Source of the DNA: JAJFHI01 sp050633705 | GTDB taxonomy: Bacteria; Pseudomonadota; Alphaproteobacteria; Rhizobiales; Hyphomicrobiaceae | Length of the DNA stretch: 64,000 bases | Assembly: GCA_050633705.1 (NCBI GenBank) | Contig: JBOEGZ010000011.1 | Coordinates: 1-64,000, forward strand | Direction of reading: 5' to 3' | In this document: positions 34,482 to 43,614 of the stretch, piece after piece | Position numbering within the stretch: the stretch's first letter is position 1 | How the letters are laid out: each line of letters opens with the position of its first letter | The notes under the pieces: generated by a model | What the model was told of the DNA's origin: nothing | Database searches by the model: none | What the model saw: the letters and a program-made list of their open reading frames with translations, nothing else | Translations under genes and position numbers: made by a program

Positions 34482-35891
34482 TTAGCCTGCTGACTGCTCT
34501 TTCTCCAACCGCTTGATCCAAGTTCTGGCCGATTTGATGACGTTCTGTGGCGCAGTTCCCCCATAACTGGTTCTGCTCTTTACTGAGTTTTCCACAGACA
34601 GCACACCAAAAACCGCGTCAGTTATGCGTTTTTCATGCCTCTGCATCGTCTCCAGCGACAAATCCGCCAAATCAACACCACCTGCCTCCGCCTCCGCCAC
34701 AATGCACCCTGTGACGTGATGGGCCTCACGAAATGGCATTTTAAGTTCGCGAACAAGCCAATCCGCCAAGTCTGTGGCCGTTGAAAAGCCAGCACCTGCC
34801 GCCGCCGCCATCGCCTCAGGGTTCGATTTCAGATCTTCGACCATGCCCGTCATCGCCGCGATGGCCAATTTCAAGCTATCGAAGGCATCAAAAGCAACCT
34901 CTTTGTCTTCCTGCATATCCTTTGAGTAAGCAAGAGGAAGCCCCTTCATCACCACCACCAGGCTTTGGAAGGCGCCAGCAATGCGGCCAACTTTGGCACG
35001 CGTCAATTCAGCCGCATCAGGGTTACGCTTTTGCGGCATGATCGACGAGCCCGTCGTGAACTTATCGGAGAGTGAAATAAAACCGAACTGTGGCGTCATC
35101 CAAACGACGATCTCTTCGGCAAAGCGCGAGAGATGCACGGCTGTAATTGTGGCAGCACTCAAGGTTTCCAAGACAAAATCACGGTCGGATACCCCGTCCA
35201 GCGAGTTTGCCATTGGTCGATCAAAACCGAGTGCGTCAGCGGTTGCCTTGCGATCGATTGGAAATGACGTGCCAGCCAATGCCGCCGATCCAAGCGGAGA
35301 TTCATTGAGACGTTTGCGGGCATCGCCAAGTCTCCCCCGATCGCGAGATATCATCTCAACGTAAGCTAGGAGGTGGTGCCCGAACGTCACCGGTTGGGCC
35401 GGTTGTAAATGTGTAAAGCCTGGCATCAATGTTGCTGCGTTAGCTTGTGCTTGTTTGGCAAGTGCCAGTTGCAACCGCGACAAAGCGTCATCAAAACCAT
35501 CGATCGTATCACGCACGTACAAGCGAAAATCAGTTGCCACCTGGTCGTTGCGCGAACGTCCCGTGTGCACCCGTCCTGCTGCTTCACCGACAATTGCCTT
35601 CAGGCGCGCTTCAATATTCATGTGAATATCTTCAAGCGCACGCGAATACTTGAATTTGCCAGCCTCGATCTCTGCCAGGACTTGATCCAAACCTTTTATG
35701 ATTTGTTTGGCATCTTTCTTGGTAATGATCCCTTGAGCTGCCAACATTCCGGCATGCGCTTTTGATCCTTGAATATCTTGGCTGGCAAACCGCATATCGA
35801 AATCGATCGAAGCATTGATGTCTTCCATGATTTCGGCAGGAGACATTGAAAATCGTCCGCCCCACATCTTATTTGATTTGTCTTTGCTCAC
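34482..35891 (-). CDS. argH: argininosuccinate lyase
   Basis: The last enzyme of arginine synthesis, splitting argininosuccinate to arginine and fumarate. The fumarase/aspartase signature GSSIMPQKRNPD is intact, and HTGRSRNDQVATDFRLY and TVTFGHHLLAY-like blocks (here PVTFGHHLLAY) are present. There are two GTG candidates: 35897 lies only 3 bases after GGAG, whereas 35891 lies 9 bases after it and is preferred. An ATG at 35867 would remove the conserved SNK before MWGGRF. Divergent from the tlpA-like gene. Confidence 0.97.
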   Translation of the reverse strand: MSKDKSNKMWGGRFSMSPAEIMEDINASIDFDMRFASQDIQGSKAHAGMLAAQGIITKKDAKQIIKGLDQVLAEIEAGKFKYSRALEDIHMNIEARLKAIVGEAAGRVHTGRSRNDQVATDFRLYVRDTIDGFDDALSRLQLALAKQAQANAATLMPGFTHLQPAQPVTFGHHLLAYVEMISRDRGRLGDARKRLNESPLGSAALAGTSFPIDRKATADALGFDRPMANSLDGVSDRDFVLETLSAATITAVHLSRFAEEIVVWMTPQFGFISLSDKFTTGSSIMPQKRNPDAAELTRAKVGRIAGAFQSLVVVMKGLPLAYSKDMQEDKEVAFDAFDSLKLAIAAMTGMVEDLKSNPEAMAAAAGAGFSTATDLADWLVRELKMPFREAHHVTGCIVAEAEAGGVDLADLSLETMQRHEKRITDAVFGVLSVENSVKSRTSYGGTAPQNVIKSARTWIKRLEKEQSAG

Positions 35892-35984
35892 GATCACGTG
35901 CTCCAGCGACTTGGCGCATTAAAATATTGGTATACATAGTCAGGCGATACGCGAACATCCGCTCAAAACCAAGGAAGAAAACAA

Positions 35985-36620
35985 ATGAACCGGACCGCAA
36001 AAATTCTCTGGGCCATAGCGTTGGCCGCAATCGCCTTGTACGCGGTCCTATACGTCACTCAACAGGGGGCTGACAATGGCCCACCACCCAAGATCGTGAA
36101 ACTCGGCCCCGATCCCGCGCCCACTGACGCCAAGGCCACAAAGGCGGGTGCGAAGTTAGAAAAATTCCAATATCTCGAGACACCAACCACGCTGCCAGAA
36201 ATCGTTTTTACTGGTCCTGAGGGCCAGCCACTCAAACTTGAAAGCTTTCGAGGCAAGGTTGTGTTGCTCAACGTCTGGGCTACCTGGTGTGCGCCATGCC
36301 GGCACGAAATGCCGTCTCTTGATCGACTGCAAAAAGACCTCGGGTCTGATAAATTCGAGGTCGTCGCCCTTTCCATTGACAAGTCGGGCCTACCCGGCGT
36401 GAAGCAGTTTCTCGAGGCAATAGGTATCACGCACCTTAAAGCCTATGTTGATCCCACGACCGAACAAACCAGACCTTTGAAAATTTTAGGCATGCCAACG
36501 ACACTTTTAATCGATGCAAAAGGTCGTGAGATTGGTCGCCTCACCGGCCCAGCCCAGTGGGATTCCGATGCCGCCAAGGCGATCGTCAATACGGCCCTAG
36601 AGCAAACCGGCAGGCCCTGA
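35985..36620 (+). CDS. TlpA-family thiol:disulfide oxidoreductase
   Basis: A membrane-anchored periplasmic thioredoxin-fold protein of 211 residues. One N-terminal TM helix (about 6-24) is followed by a Pro/Lys-rich linker and a thioredoxin domain with active site WCAPC (C102, C105) and cis-Pro in GMPTTLLID. TlpA proteins reduce periplasmic thiols, for example for cytochrome oxidase copper-site assembly. The Shine-Dalgarno sequence AAGGAAG lies 8 bases upstream. The divergent argH neighbour is the usual one in this clade. Confidence 0.93.
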   Translation: MNRTAKILWAIALAAIALYAVLYVTQQGADNGPPPKIVKLGPDPAPTDAKATKAGAKLEKFQYLETPTTLPEIVFTGPEGQPLKLESFRGKVVLLNVWATWCAPCRHEMPSLDRLQKDLGSDKFEVVALSIDKSGLPGVKQFLEAIGITHLKAYVDPTTEQTRPLKILGMPTTLLIDAKGREIGRLTGPAQWDSDAAKAIVNTALEQTGRP

Positions 36621-36680
36621 TGCACCACCTTAGAAACATCTAGGTGGTCTTCGATTTGCCTAGCGCCATACCGGTTTGAA

Positions 36681-37271
36681 TTAAGGTGTTGTGGATGGTG
36701 TCGTGGCATCGCTTGCAGCGCTCGGGGTCTCATCGGGCAAGGCTTCAATCAATGTCTTCATGCTGGCTAAACCTTGCTCAAATTGCGAGCTGATCATTGG
36801 CTTGAAAATCAAACCCATCCAGCGTGCAACCGGGTTTGCACCCAAAGGCGAATTAAAAGCCCAAGAGACACTCGTACCGGAAGCCGACGGTTGTAATTTA
36901 AATTCCGCGTTTGCCTTGCCATGCTCATAGAAATCGAGCGCTGTTTTTACCCGAGCACTTTCTTCGCTTTCGATAATTTCTTGTACACCCTTGCCGACAT
37001 TTTTGTTCTCGCTCGACCAGGTCACCTTGTGGCCAACGCCTTGCTCAGGCCCTTCGTATTTATAGGTCGTGCCTTGCGGATCAATCTTAGCCCACGGGGA
37101 CCATTCCTGAGACTTGCGGAAATTATTGACGTAGGGGAAAATTTTCTCAGGCGCGGCGTTGATCATAACGGTCCGCTCAACGACCATTTCGTTTGGCAGC
37201 AACATGCCGACGAGACCTAAGACCACCAATAATGAAATGATAAAGAAAAATAATTTTTTCAGAAATGCCAT
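36681..37271 (-). CDS. SRPBCC-fold (START-like) membrane-anchored protein
   Basis: 196 residues. The ATG at 37271 is preceded by GGGAG at 9 bases and begins with one TM helix (KKLFFFIISLLVVLGLVGML). An SRPBCC domain follows, recognisable by INAAPEKIFPYVNNFRKSQEWSPWAK, then the hydrophobic-cavity strands and a C-terminal long helix. A Thr/Pro/Ser tail ends the protein. These domains bind hydrophobic ligands; the ligand is unknown here. The gene is isolated between tlpA and dapD. Confidence 0.85.
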   Translation of the reverse strand: MAFLKKLFFFIISLLVVLGLVGMLLPNEMVVERTVMINAAPEKIFPYVNNFRKSQEWSPWAKIDPQGTTYKYEGPEQGVGHKVTWSSENKNVGKGVQEIIESEESARVKTALDFYEHGKANAEFKLQPSASGTSVSWAFNSPLGANPVARWMGLIFKPMISSQFEQGLASMKTLIEALPDETPSAASDATTPSTTP

Positions 37272-37524
37272 GACGTCTACTCCCGTGACATGAAAAAGCT
37301 GGAACACCCTATTTATAGCCTGTGTCGACGTTATGACATCAATCGCCGCCACACCAAATCGTTTCTAAGTCTATTGAAATCATTCAACTTTGAGCACGAT
37401 AAACACCTTTCATCTTCGCATCCAAGCCCCTACCAATTGACTTGGCCGCCAGAGCGCGTCACAAACTCGCGCAACATTGCGGGCTCGTCCCGCCAAAAGT
37501 ATTCACAATAAAGGACCCCCATCC

Positions 37525-38370
37525 ATGTCGCACGCCGACCTGAAAAATACCATTGAAGCCGCTTTTGACGATCGCGATAACGTCACCTCAGCCACATCAG
37601 GGCCGGTACGCGACAGCGTCAATACCGCACTCGACCTTCTCGATAGTGGTCAAGCGCGCGTTGCGGAAAAAAATAGTGACGGCGAGTGGATCGTTAACCA
37701 GTGGCTCAAGAAGGCCGTACTGTTGTCGTTCCGTTTAAATGACATGACAACAATCTCTGGCGGTTCGGGCGGCGGCTCGTGGTGGGATAAAGTGCCATCA
37801 AAATTTGACGGTTGGGGTGCTCCTGAATTCAAGAAAGCCGGTTTTCGCGCTGTGCCAAATTGCATTGTGCGCCGTTCCGCGCATATCGCGCCCGGCGTTG
37901 TTCTCATGCCATCGTTCGTCAACCTTGGCGCTTATGTTGACAGTGGTACGATGGTCGACACCTGGGCCACCGTCGGAAGTTGTGCACAAATTGGTAAGAA
38001 CGTGCATTTGTCAGGCGGTGCAGGCATTGGCGGCGTGCTTGAACCACTCCAAGCTGGCCCCGTTATCATTGAGGACAACTGTTTTATTGGCGCGCGCGCT
38101 GAAGTCGCTGAGGGCGTCCTTGTTGGCGAAGGCAGTGTTCTATCGATGGGTGTTTACATCGGTGCATCAACCAAAGTTATCGACCGCGCCACAGGTGAGA
38201 TCTTTATGGGGCGCGTGCCACCCTACTCTGTAGTCGTATCGGGAACTCTACCCGGTAAAGACTTGCCAGACGGCACGCCTGGTCCTGGCCTTTATTGCGC
38301 TGTCATCGTCAAACGTGTGGACGAGAAAACCCGGTCGAAGACTTCCATCAACGAACTGCTAAGATCGTAA
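37525..38370 (+). CDS. dapD: 2,3,4,5-tetrahydropyridine-2,6-dicarboxylate N-succinyltransferase
   Basis: A lysine/DAP pathway enzyme that succinylates tetrahydrodipicolinate using succinyl-CoA; a trimeric left-handed beta-helix protein. Hexapeptide repeats run through the second half (IAPGVVLMPSFVNLGAYV ... VIIEDNCFIGARAEVAEGVLVGEG), and the catalytic region MVDTWATVGSCAQIG is intact. The ATG at 37525 has AAAGGA upstream and yields 281 residues, the usual length. DapE, the later step of the same succinylase branch, follows 3.5 kb downstream. Confidence 0.97.
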   Translation: MSHADLKNTIEAAFDDRDNVTSATSGPVRDSVNTALDLLDSGQARVAEKNSDGEWIVNQWLKKAVLLSFRLNDMTTISGGSGGGSWWDKVPSKFDGWGAPEFKKAGFRAVPNCIVRRSAHIAPGVVLMPSFVNLGAYVDSGTMVDTWATVGSCAQIGKNVHLSGGAGIGGVLEPLQAGPVIIEDNCFIGARAEVAEGVLVGEGSVLSMGVYIGASTKVIDRATGEIFMGRVPPYSVVVSGTLPGKDLPDGTPGPGLYCAVIVKRVDEKTRSKTSINELLRS

Positions 38371-38421
38371 AATACGAGTGCCTAGCGTGGAGGGCTGGAT
38401 CTAAACAGGGGAAATCAACAT

Positions 38422-39294
38422 ATGAATGATCACGCCCGATCCAACCCCGAACAATCAACTTCGGGCCGGAGTTACTCCGAACCGTTGTTTAAGACCCTTC
38501 GTGCCGACAAAATCATTTCCACGCTTGAGGTCCTGGAACAACGTATTTTCGAGCGTTTTCCAGGATCAGGCCTCGTTCGGGTGTGTAGCGAACTTCTGAG
38601 CGTCGCCCGAGGCAGCGAAGCAGAAGTCACAGCGCTTATCAGACCAAACTTCTTTATGCGTGGTGCAATCGCGACCGTTTTGATTCTGGGTCTTGCGCTC
38701 CTTGGATATGTCGGCACCATTATAGAATTCAAACGAAACACCGAAAATTTGTTTGGTGTGCTTGAAGGCATTGACGCTGCCCTTTCCATCCTGATCGCCA
38801 TGGGGGCTGGCATCTTTTTTCTCGCCACCGCTGAAGCACGTTGGAAACGACAGCGCGCACTCGACGACTTGCACGAATTGCGTTCGCTGATCCATGTCAT
38901 CGACATGCATCAACTGACCAAGGACCCGGCGAAAGAGTCTCTCGTGAGTACACAAACGAAGTCCTCTCCTCAGCGCATCATGACACCATTTGAGCTGTCA
39001 CGATATCTCGACTATTGCGCCGAAATGCTCTCGCTGGCCGCTAAAATTGCGGCCCTTTACGCGCAAGGTACGCGTGACGAAGTCGTCATCGAAACGGCAA
39101 GTGATCTGAGCCAAATAACAACGCATATGTCTGGAAAAATCTGGCAAAAAATCACGCTGGTGCAAAGTATCGTCGGTGCCGGAATGGCCCACGCGCCCTT
39201 ACCCCCTGAAGCCCATCAAGAAAAACCCCAAGACCCATCAGGCGCGTCCAGTTCAAATAAAGCATCAAACGACGACGTTTCAGAATCGAATTAA
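38422..39294 (+). CDS. two-TM hypothetical protein between dapD and the DUF805 array
   Basis: 290 residues, with AGGGGAAA 8 bases before the ATG. Two TM helices (about 75-95, GAIATVLILGLALLGYVGTI; about 112-132, ALSILIAMGAGIFFLATAEA) form a hairpin flanked by long cytosolic helices (TLEVLEQRIFERF ... RQRALDDLHELRSLIHVIDMHQL). The tail is Pro/Ser-rich and disordered. I do not recognise a family. It lies 51 bases after dapD and is probably in the same transcript. Confidence 0.75.
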   Translation: MNDHARSNPEQSTSGRSYSEPLFKTLRADKIISTLEVLEQRIFERFPGSGLVRVCSELLSVARGSEAEVTALIRPNFFMRGAIATVLILGLALLGYVGTIIEFKRNTENLFGVLEGIDAALSILIAMGAGIFFLATAEARWKRQRALDDLHELRSLIHVIDMHQLTKDPAKESLVSTQTKSSPQRIMTPFELSRYLDYCAEMLSLAAKIAALYAQGTRDEVVIETASDLSQITTHMSGKIWQKITLVQSIVGAGMAHAPLPPEAHQEKPQDPSGASSSNKASNDDVSESN

Positions 39295-39345
39295 ACCACG
39301 ACCGGGCCAACGTCTTTTCGACACCGGCTAACGAAGTGATCTAGC

Positions 39346-39825
39346 ATGACCTTATCGCTCGACTATTGGTGGCACGTGTTCTTTGGTTTCACAGGACGCA
39401 TTTCGCGCAGCACGTGGTGGGTCGCAAGCTTCCTGCTCATCGTCATTGATTTCGGTGTTCTCATAGTTTTGATCAATCCAGATTTTTTTAACCTCTCAAT
39501 TGACCCCATTCCAGCCGCAACACCGGCTGAAACATTGTTCGGCCTTGCCATGTTGATTCCCGCAACTGCTGTCAGCGTAAAACGGTTTAATGATCGAAAT
39601 CGGCCCTATTGGTTGGGGTATGCGATTGGAATAGGCATCGCGATCATTTCAGCCACCTTGCACTTCACCGCCCACCTGCCGGCCTACGATATGGCCGTCG
39701 GAATCCTGCTTATGAGTCTTGTACCGTTCTTTTTATGGTTGGTCATTGAACAAGGCCTGCTGGCTGGCACCCAGGGTGCAAATCAGTACGGACCAGGCCC
39801 CAACGACTTTTTACATTCATCGTGA
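39346..39825 (+). CDS. DUF805 membrane protein (copy 1)
   Basis: 159 residues, four TM helices. It carries the DUF805 signature GRISRSTWW near the N-terminus, VSVKRFNDRNRPYWLGY in the middle and the C-terminal GTQGANQYGPGP. The function of the family is unknown. A DUF805 gene between dapD and dapE is familiar in Hyphomicrobiales; here it is the first of four. Confidence 0.9.
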   Translation: MTLSLDYWWHVFFGFTGRISRSTWWVASFLLIVIDFGVLIVLINPDFFNLSIDPIPAATPAETLFGLAMLIPATAVSVKRFNDRNRPYWLGYAIGIGIAIISATLHFTAHLPAYDMAVGILLMSLVPFFLWLVIEQGLLAGTQGANQYGPGPNDFLHSS

Positions 39826-40041
39826 TGCCCAGCCTGGCCTAACGTATCGCCGTCCTGTTGTTTCGGGCGCCTGCACGCTTTTGCACCTCTTACTGCCGCG
39901 ACTGTTTCAAAGCGAACCGCGCGGTAAGAGGCCTGCAACGATTTGCAGCGAATTCAACACTGGCTTGGAAACGCAATTTCAAGCTGTCTGGGCGACAATG
40001 GCGTATCGATCTATTTCAGATTTGCGGCTGACGGATACACC

Positions 40042-40551
40042 ATGAAAATTCTGAAATCCCTATTTGGCATTCGTGGACGCATGAACCGCGCCAGCTACTT
40101 GCTCGTCGCAAGTCTTGCCACATGCCTGCCGACGATCCCGCTTTACTTCCTAGGGTTTGATGTCTCGCAATACTCAATCGGGCAATGGCTGACAGCATCA
40201 ATCGCATGCATTCCCTGCATTTGGCTTCTAATCGCAGCCAACACCCAGCGCCTGCACGACCTGGATATGTCAGGCTGGGTACAGTTGGTTTTCGTTGCAA
40301 ATTATTCAATTACTTTCGCGATTTTTTCTGCCACGCCCATCCTCTTTAAGGGACAACATCTGTGGGCATTGTTGGCCCTTAACATTCTCGCGTTGCCGAT
40401 TGCTGCTTGGGCAATATGGCTGATGGTGGAACTCTTTTGTTCCGGCGGCAAAGATGAAGCCAATCGATTCGGTGCACCACGGTCGTTTCGCGATCTCTTG
40501 AGAAACTCTTCCGTCCTCCCGAAACCCACACCTTTTTCATCATCCCAGTAA
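40042..40551 (+). CDS. DUF805 membrane protein (copy 2)
   Basis: 169 residues. The ATG at 40042 has ACGGA upstream and starts MKILKSLFGIRGRMNRASYLL; a frame opening at 39943 is rejected. GRMNRASY is the DUF805 signature, TQRLHDLDMSGW replaces the KRFNDRN block, and the end is GGKDEANRFGAP. It is the most divergent of the four copies, and its middle motif groups with copy 4. Confidence 0.88.
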   Translation: MKILKSLFGIRGRMNRASYLLVASLATCLPTIPLYFLGFDVSQYSIGQWLTASIACIPCIWLLIAANTQRLHDLDMSGWVQLVFVANYSITFAIFSATPILFKGQHLWALLALNILALPIAAWAIWLMVELFCSGGKDEANRFGAPRSFRDLLRNSSVLPKPTPFSSSQ

Positions 40552-40615
40552 AACTCTAGTATAATTCTTGGTCGTGAGTGCACCGCAAAAAAATCCATAA
40601 AAATTAACTCCGTCG

Positions 40616-40643
40616 ATTGGTTTCGCACGCGCACGAAACCAAT
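40616..40643. promoter_or_regulatory. 10-bp stem-loop between DUF805 copies 2 and 3
   Basis: ATTGGTTTCG and CGAAACCAAT pair perfectly around CACGCGCA. A T6 run occurs near 40673, too far for a classical terminator. It may still separate transcription of the first two copies from the third, whose ATG at 40721 has its own strong GGGGAG site. Confidence 0.5.
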
Positions 40644-40720
40644 TCCCAATCAAAGGTCTCGCTTTTTTAGATGCACAAAGCTATTCAAGACGTGCATTTT
40701 ATTTTTGGGGAGACACAATA

Positions 40721-41206
40721 ATGAATCCGCTCAGTCTGCTTTTCAGCTTCACAGGTCGCATTACCCGACTGTCATTTTGGCTGGGCATCATCGCCCTCGC
40801 CATCCTGCAAATCATCGCGCTCGTCGCCTTGAATCCAGCAATGCTCAGCGGGGATCCAGATACGCTAGCAAACCTTTCAAAACCAAACTGGACCAACACA
40901 CTTGTTGGATTAGCATTTTTGATACCCTTCACGGCAATTTACGTAAAACGGTTTAACGACCGCAACAGACCATACTGGATTGGTTTTGCCTTAGTCGGCA
41001 TCTATGCCATTTACAGTTTGCTACCACACTTCTTGGGCACACCTGACCCAACCGCGGCAGAACTGACACCAGACATGATCATCTTCATGGTCTTTGCGGT
41101 TCTGATGACAATCATTGGTCTTTGGTCATTGATCGACCTTGGGTTTTTACGTGGCACCAAAGGACCCAACCAATACGGACCAGACCCAAAAGGTGACAGC
41201 GCTTAA
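40721..41206 (+). CDS. DUF805 membrane protein (copy 3)
   Basis: 161 residues, four TM helices. Motifs: GRITRLSFW, YVKRFNDRNRPYWIGF and GTKGPNQYGPDP. It resembles copy 1 more than copies 2 or 4 (identical RFNDRNRPYW core), suggesting a duplication of copy 1. GGGGAG lies 8 bases before the ATG. Confidence 0.9.
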   Translation: MNPLSLLFSFTGRITRLSFWLGIIALAILQIIALVALNPAMLSGDPDTLANLSKPNWTNTLVGLAFLIPFTAIYVKRFNDRNRPYWIGFALVGIYAIYSLLPHFLGTPDPTAAELTPDMIIFMVFAVLMTIIGLWSLIDLGFLRGTKGPNQYGPDPKGDSA

Positions 41207-41243
41207 AGGTCGTCTTCAAGGGACCCTGATGCACAGAATTTTG

Positions 41244-41277
41244 GCCACGTGGACACCACACCCTGGTTGCCACGTGG
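41244..41277. repeat. pair of GCCACGTGG boxes, 25 bp apart
   Basis: GCCACGTGG occurs at 41244-41252 and again at 41269-41277. The core CCACGTGG is palindromic, and the 25-base spacing is about 2.4 helical turns. The pair lies upstream of DUF805 copy 4 and could be an operator for a dimeric regulator. Confidence 0.45.
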
Positions 41278-41284
41278 CTGGAAA

Positions 41285-41312
41285 CGAAGGTTGACCTGGC
41301 GATAAACCTTCG
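41285..41312. promoter_or_regulatory. inverted repeat CGAAGGTT/AACCTTCG before DUF805 copy 4
   Basis: The two 8-bp arms are perfect complements separated by 12 bases, immediately after the paired GCCACGTGG boxes. No T-run follows, so an operator or leader hairpin is more likely than a terminator. Confidence 0.4.
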
Positions 41313-41375
41313 CACTCGCATCGCCATCGACAAATATGCTAGTGCTTTCCAGACGTGATCACGTTGAGGAAAGCT

Positions 41376-41837
41376 ATGTTGAATCCAATCACACTCTTCA
41401 CCAGTTTCAAGGGGCGCATTGGCCGTCGCAGTTATTGGTTTGGCTTGATCGTTCTGATTGCAATCAGTCCGTTTTCCGTTGGTGCGATTCTATCCGCTGA
41501 CCCATTTCGCGAAGCCGTGACGACCATCAAGAACCTTGGCCTCGCCGGCCTTGGCTGGTCCCTGGCACTTCTTATCCCGTTGGCCGCTCTCAATACCAAG
41601 CGGTTGCACGATCTTGATCAAACGGGGCTCAAAGCTCTTTTGTTTTACGCCCCCGCCGCTTTGTCGTCGATCACACTTTTTACAGGCTGGCAGCCCGATA
41701 TGCAGCAACAGATCATTTCCTACACCACCCTGCTTGCAACATTTCTAGGTGCAACAGGAATTTGGTTTTTGCTACGGCTTGGTTTTACCGGAGGGACCGA
41801 CGGGCCAAACTCATACGGGCCCGACCCCAGCGCTTAG
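41376..41837 (+). CDS. DUF805 membrane protein (copy 4)
   Basis: 153 residues. The ATG at 41376 follows GAGGAAAG closely and is preferred over a GTG at 41355. Motifs: GRIGRRSYWFG, NTKRLHDLDQTGLKALL and GTDGPNSYGPDP. The RLHDLD core pairs it with copy 2, while the tail resembles copy 3. dapE starts 59 bases downstream. Confidence 0.9.
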   Translation: MLNPITLFTSFKGRIGRRSYWFGLIVLIAISPFSVGAILSADPFREAVTTIKNLGLAGLGWSLALLIPLAALNTKRLHDLDQTGLKALLFYAPAALSSITLFTGWQPDMQQQIISYTTLLATFLGATGIWFLLRLGFTGGTDGPNSYGPDPSA

Positions 41838-41896
41838 ATCTTGATCCATCCCCGCCTACCTCTATCTGAAACACGCACCATCGAAACCGAAATAGC

Positions 41897-43099
41897 ATGA
41901 CCATCGACGCCACAGACCCAGTCGCCCTCACCCGTGCCCTCATTCAATGTGAGAGCATAGCGCCAGCAGATGATGGCGCGCTTGGTCTGCTTGAAGAAAT
42001 TCTGACCCGAGCCGGTTTCACTTGCCACCGTTTGGTTTTCTCAGAAAGCGGCACTTACGACGTCGACAACCTCTACGCCCGCATTGGCACAACGGCACCC
42101 AACCTTTGTTTTGCCGGTCACACAGATGTCGTGCCACCGGGGGATCTCGCGCAATGGACCCACCCGCCGTTCGCCGGCGAAATTACCGATGACATTCTCT
42201 ACGGTCGCGGTGCCGTTGACATGAAGGGAGGCGTTGCCTGTTTTATCGCTGCTACTCTTCGCCACTTGGCCGAAAACGATGGCAAGCCCGCAAGTGGATC
42301 ACTAAGCTTTCTTATCACAGGCGATGAGGAAGCCGACGCCATAAACGGTACTGTAAAAGTACTGGACTGGCTCAAGGAAAAAGGTGAAGTGCTCGATGCG
42401 TGTTTGGTTGGCGAACCTTCCAATCCAAATGCGCTCGGTGATCAAATGAAAATCGGCCGACGCGGCTCTGCAAACGGGCAACTCGTCGTTCATGGCAAAC
42501 AGGGACATGTTGCCTACCCGCAATTGGCCGATAACCCCGTGCCAAAACTCACCAAACTTATTGATCACCTCGCCAGCACACCGATTGATACAGGAACAGA
42601 CAACTTCGAACCATCAAATTTACAAGTCACAATTCTCTCGGTACCCAACACCGCGACAAACGTGATCCCGGCAGCAGCGACTGCGACCTTCAATATCCGC
42701 TACAACGACACTTGGCGCCGTCCGACAATTGAGGCGTGGGTTCATGATCAACTGGCAAAGGCCGTTAAAGCCGAGGCCGATAATGGCAACGAAATCAGCT
42801 ACAACATTACCTTTGCGGGCACTGGAGACGTATTCCTGACCGAACCAGGACCGCTGACCCAGACACTGTCAAACGCAGTTGAGGCGGTCACAGGACGCAA
42901 ACCAGCGCCAACAACGGGTGGTGGCACCTCTGATGCCCGCTTCATCAAAGATGCATGTCCTGTAATCGAGTTTGGCTTAGTGAATGCCAGCATTCACGAT
43001 ATCGACGAGCACGTCCCGGTCGCAGATCTCAAGGTGCTAACCCAGATCTACCAACGGTTCATCGCAGACTATTTTGCAGCGACTGTACCAAAGACCTAA
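41897..43099 (+). CDS. dapE: succinyl-diaminopimelate desuccinylase
   Basis: A dinuclear zinc M20 enzyme that removes succinate from N-succinyl-L,L-DAP. The metal ligand blocks FAGHTDVVPPGD and GRGAVDMKGGVACF, the EE pair in ITGDEEADA, EPSNPNALGDQMKIGRRG and TTGGGTSDARFI are typical DapE rather than ArgE features. The length of 400 residues is slightly above the family norm because of a short C-terminal extension. Confidence 0.96.
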   Translation: MTIDATDPVALTRALIQCESIAPADDGALGLLEEILTRAGFTCHRLVFSESGTYDVDNLYARIGTTAPNLCFAGHTDVVPPGDLAQWTHPPFAGEITDDILYGRGAVDMKGGVACFIAATLRHLAENDGKPASGSLSFLITGDEEADAINGTVKVLDWLKEKGEVLDACLVGEPSNPNALGDQMKIGRRGSANGQLVVHGKQGHVAYPQLADNPVPKLTKLIDHLASTPIDTGTDNFEPSNLQVTILSVPNTATNVIPAAATATFNIRYNDTWRRPTIEAWVHDQLAKAVKAEADNGNEISYNITFAGTGDVFLTEPGPLTQTLSNAVEAVTGRKPAPTTGGGTSDARFIKDACPVIEFGLVNASIHDIDEHVPVADLKVLTQIYQRFIADYFAATVPKT

Positions 43100-43142
43100 C
43101 GAACAGTCTGCGCGGCGCATCAATTACCTATGAGCCGACCGA

Positions 43143-43511
43143 TCAGGACCCAGATTGGTTGCGTCCCATAACCCACAGGTAGACAGCCCAGGCGACAACC
43201 GCGAACACAAGGTTTAACAATAAAACCATAATCCACGATGCACCGACGCCGAACACGAGCTTGGCAAGGACAGACGGAATAATCGTCAATGCTGCAAGCG
43301 CGGTCACAACGGCGCTAGAGCCGCTCATCTGTGAATAAATCACGGGAAGCAATGCAGCGACGGCGATTGCGACGATGAAACGCCCGTACTTCGCCAGCAA
43401 AGCGACGAGATCAATTTCAGGAAATGCAAACACAACCGCCAAACTATTGACGATTGTTCCAGCAATTCCAGCAGCAATCACAGCAAGTATAACGCGTACA
43501 TTGTCCGACAT
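43143..43511 (-). CDS. small four-TM membrane protein, function unknown
   Basis: 122 residues from the ATG at 43511 (GGGAG upstream). It consists of four hydrophobic segments (VILAVIAAGIAGTIVNSLAV, FIVAIAVAALLPVIYSQ, a third around VTALAALTIIPSVLAKLVFG and a fourth around SWIMVLLLNLVFAVVAWAVY). No conserved charged residues or known motif were seen. It is convergent with dapE and lies downstream of dcd on the same strand. Confidence 0.7.
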   Translation of the reverse strand: MSDNVRVILAVIAAGIAGTIVNSLAVVFAFPEIDLVALLAKYGRFIVAIAVAALLPVIYSQMSGSSAVVTALAALTIIPSVLAKLVFGVGASWIMVLLLNLVFAVVAWAVYLWVMGRNQSGS

Positions 43512-43614
43512 TATCAAGACTCCCAACAGCCATCAGTGATGAATGTGATCAATAGTGCATACAAACTTCACGACAACAACTGGATTTTGAAGTCAAAGCC
43601 AAACGGCGCGACGC

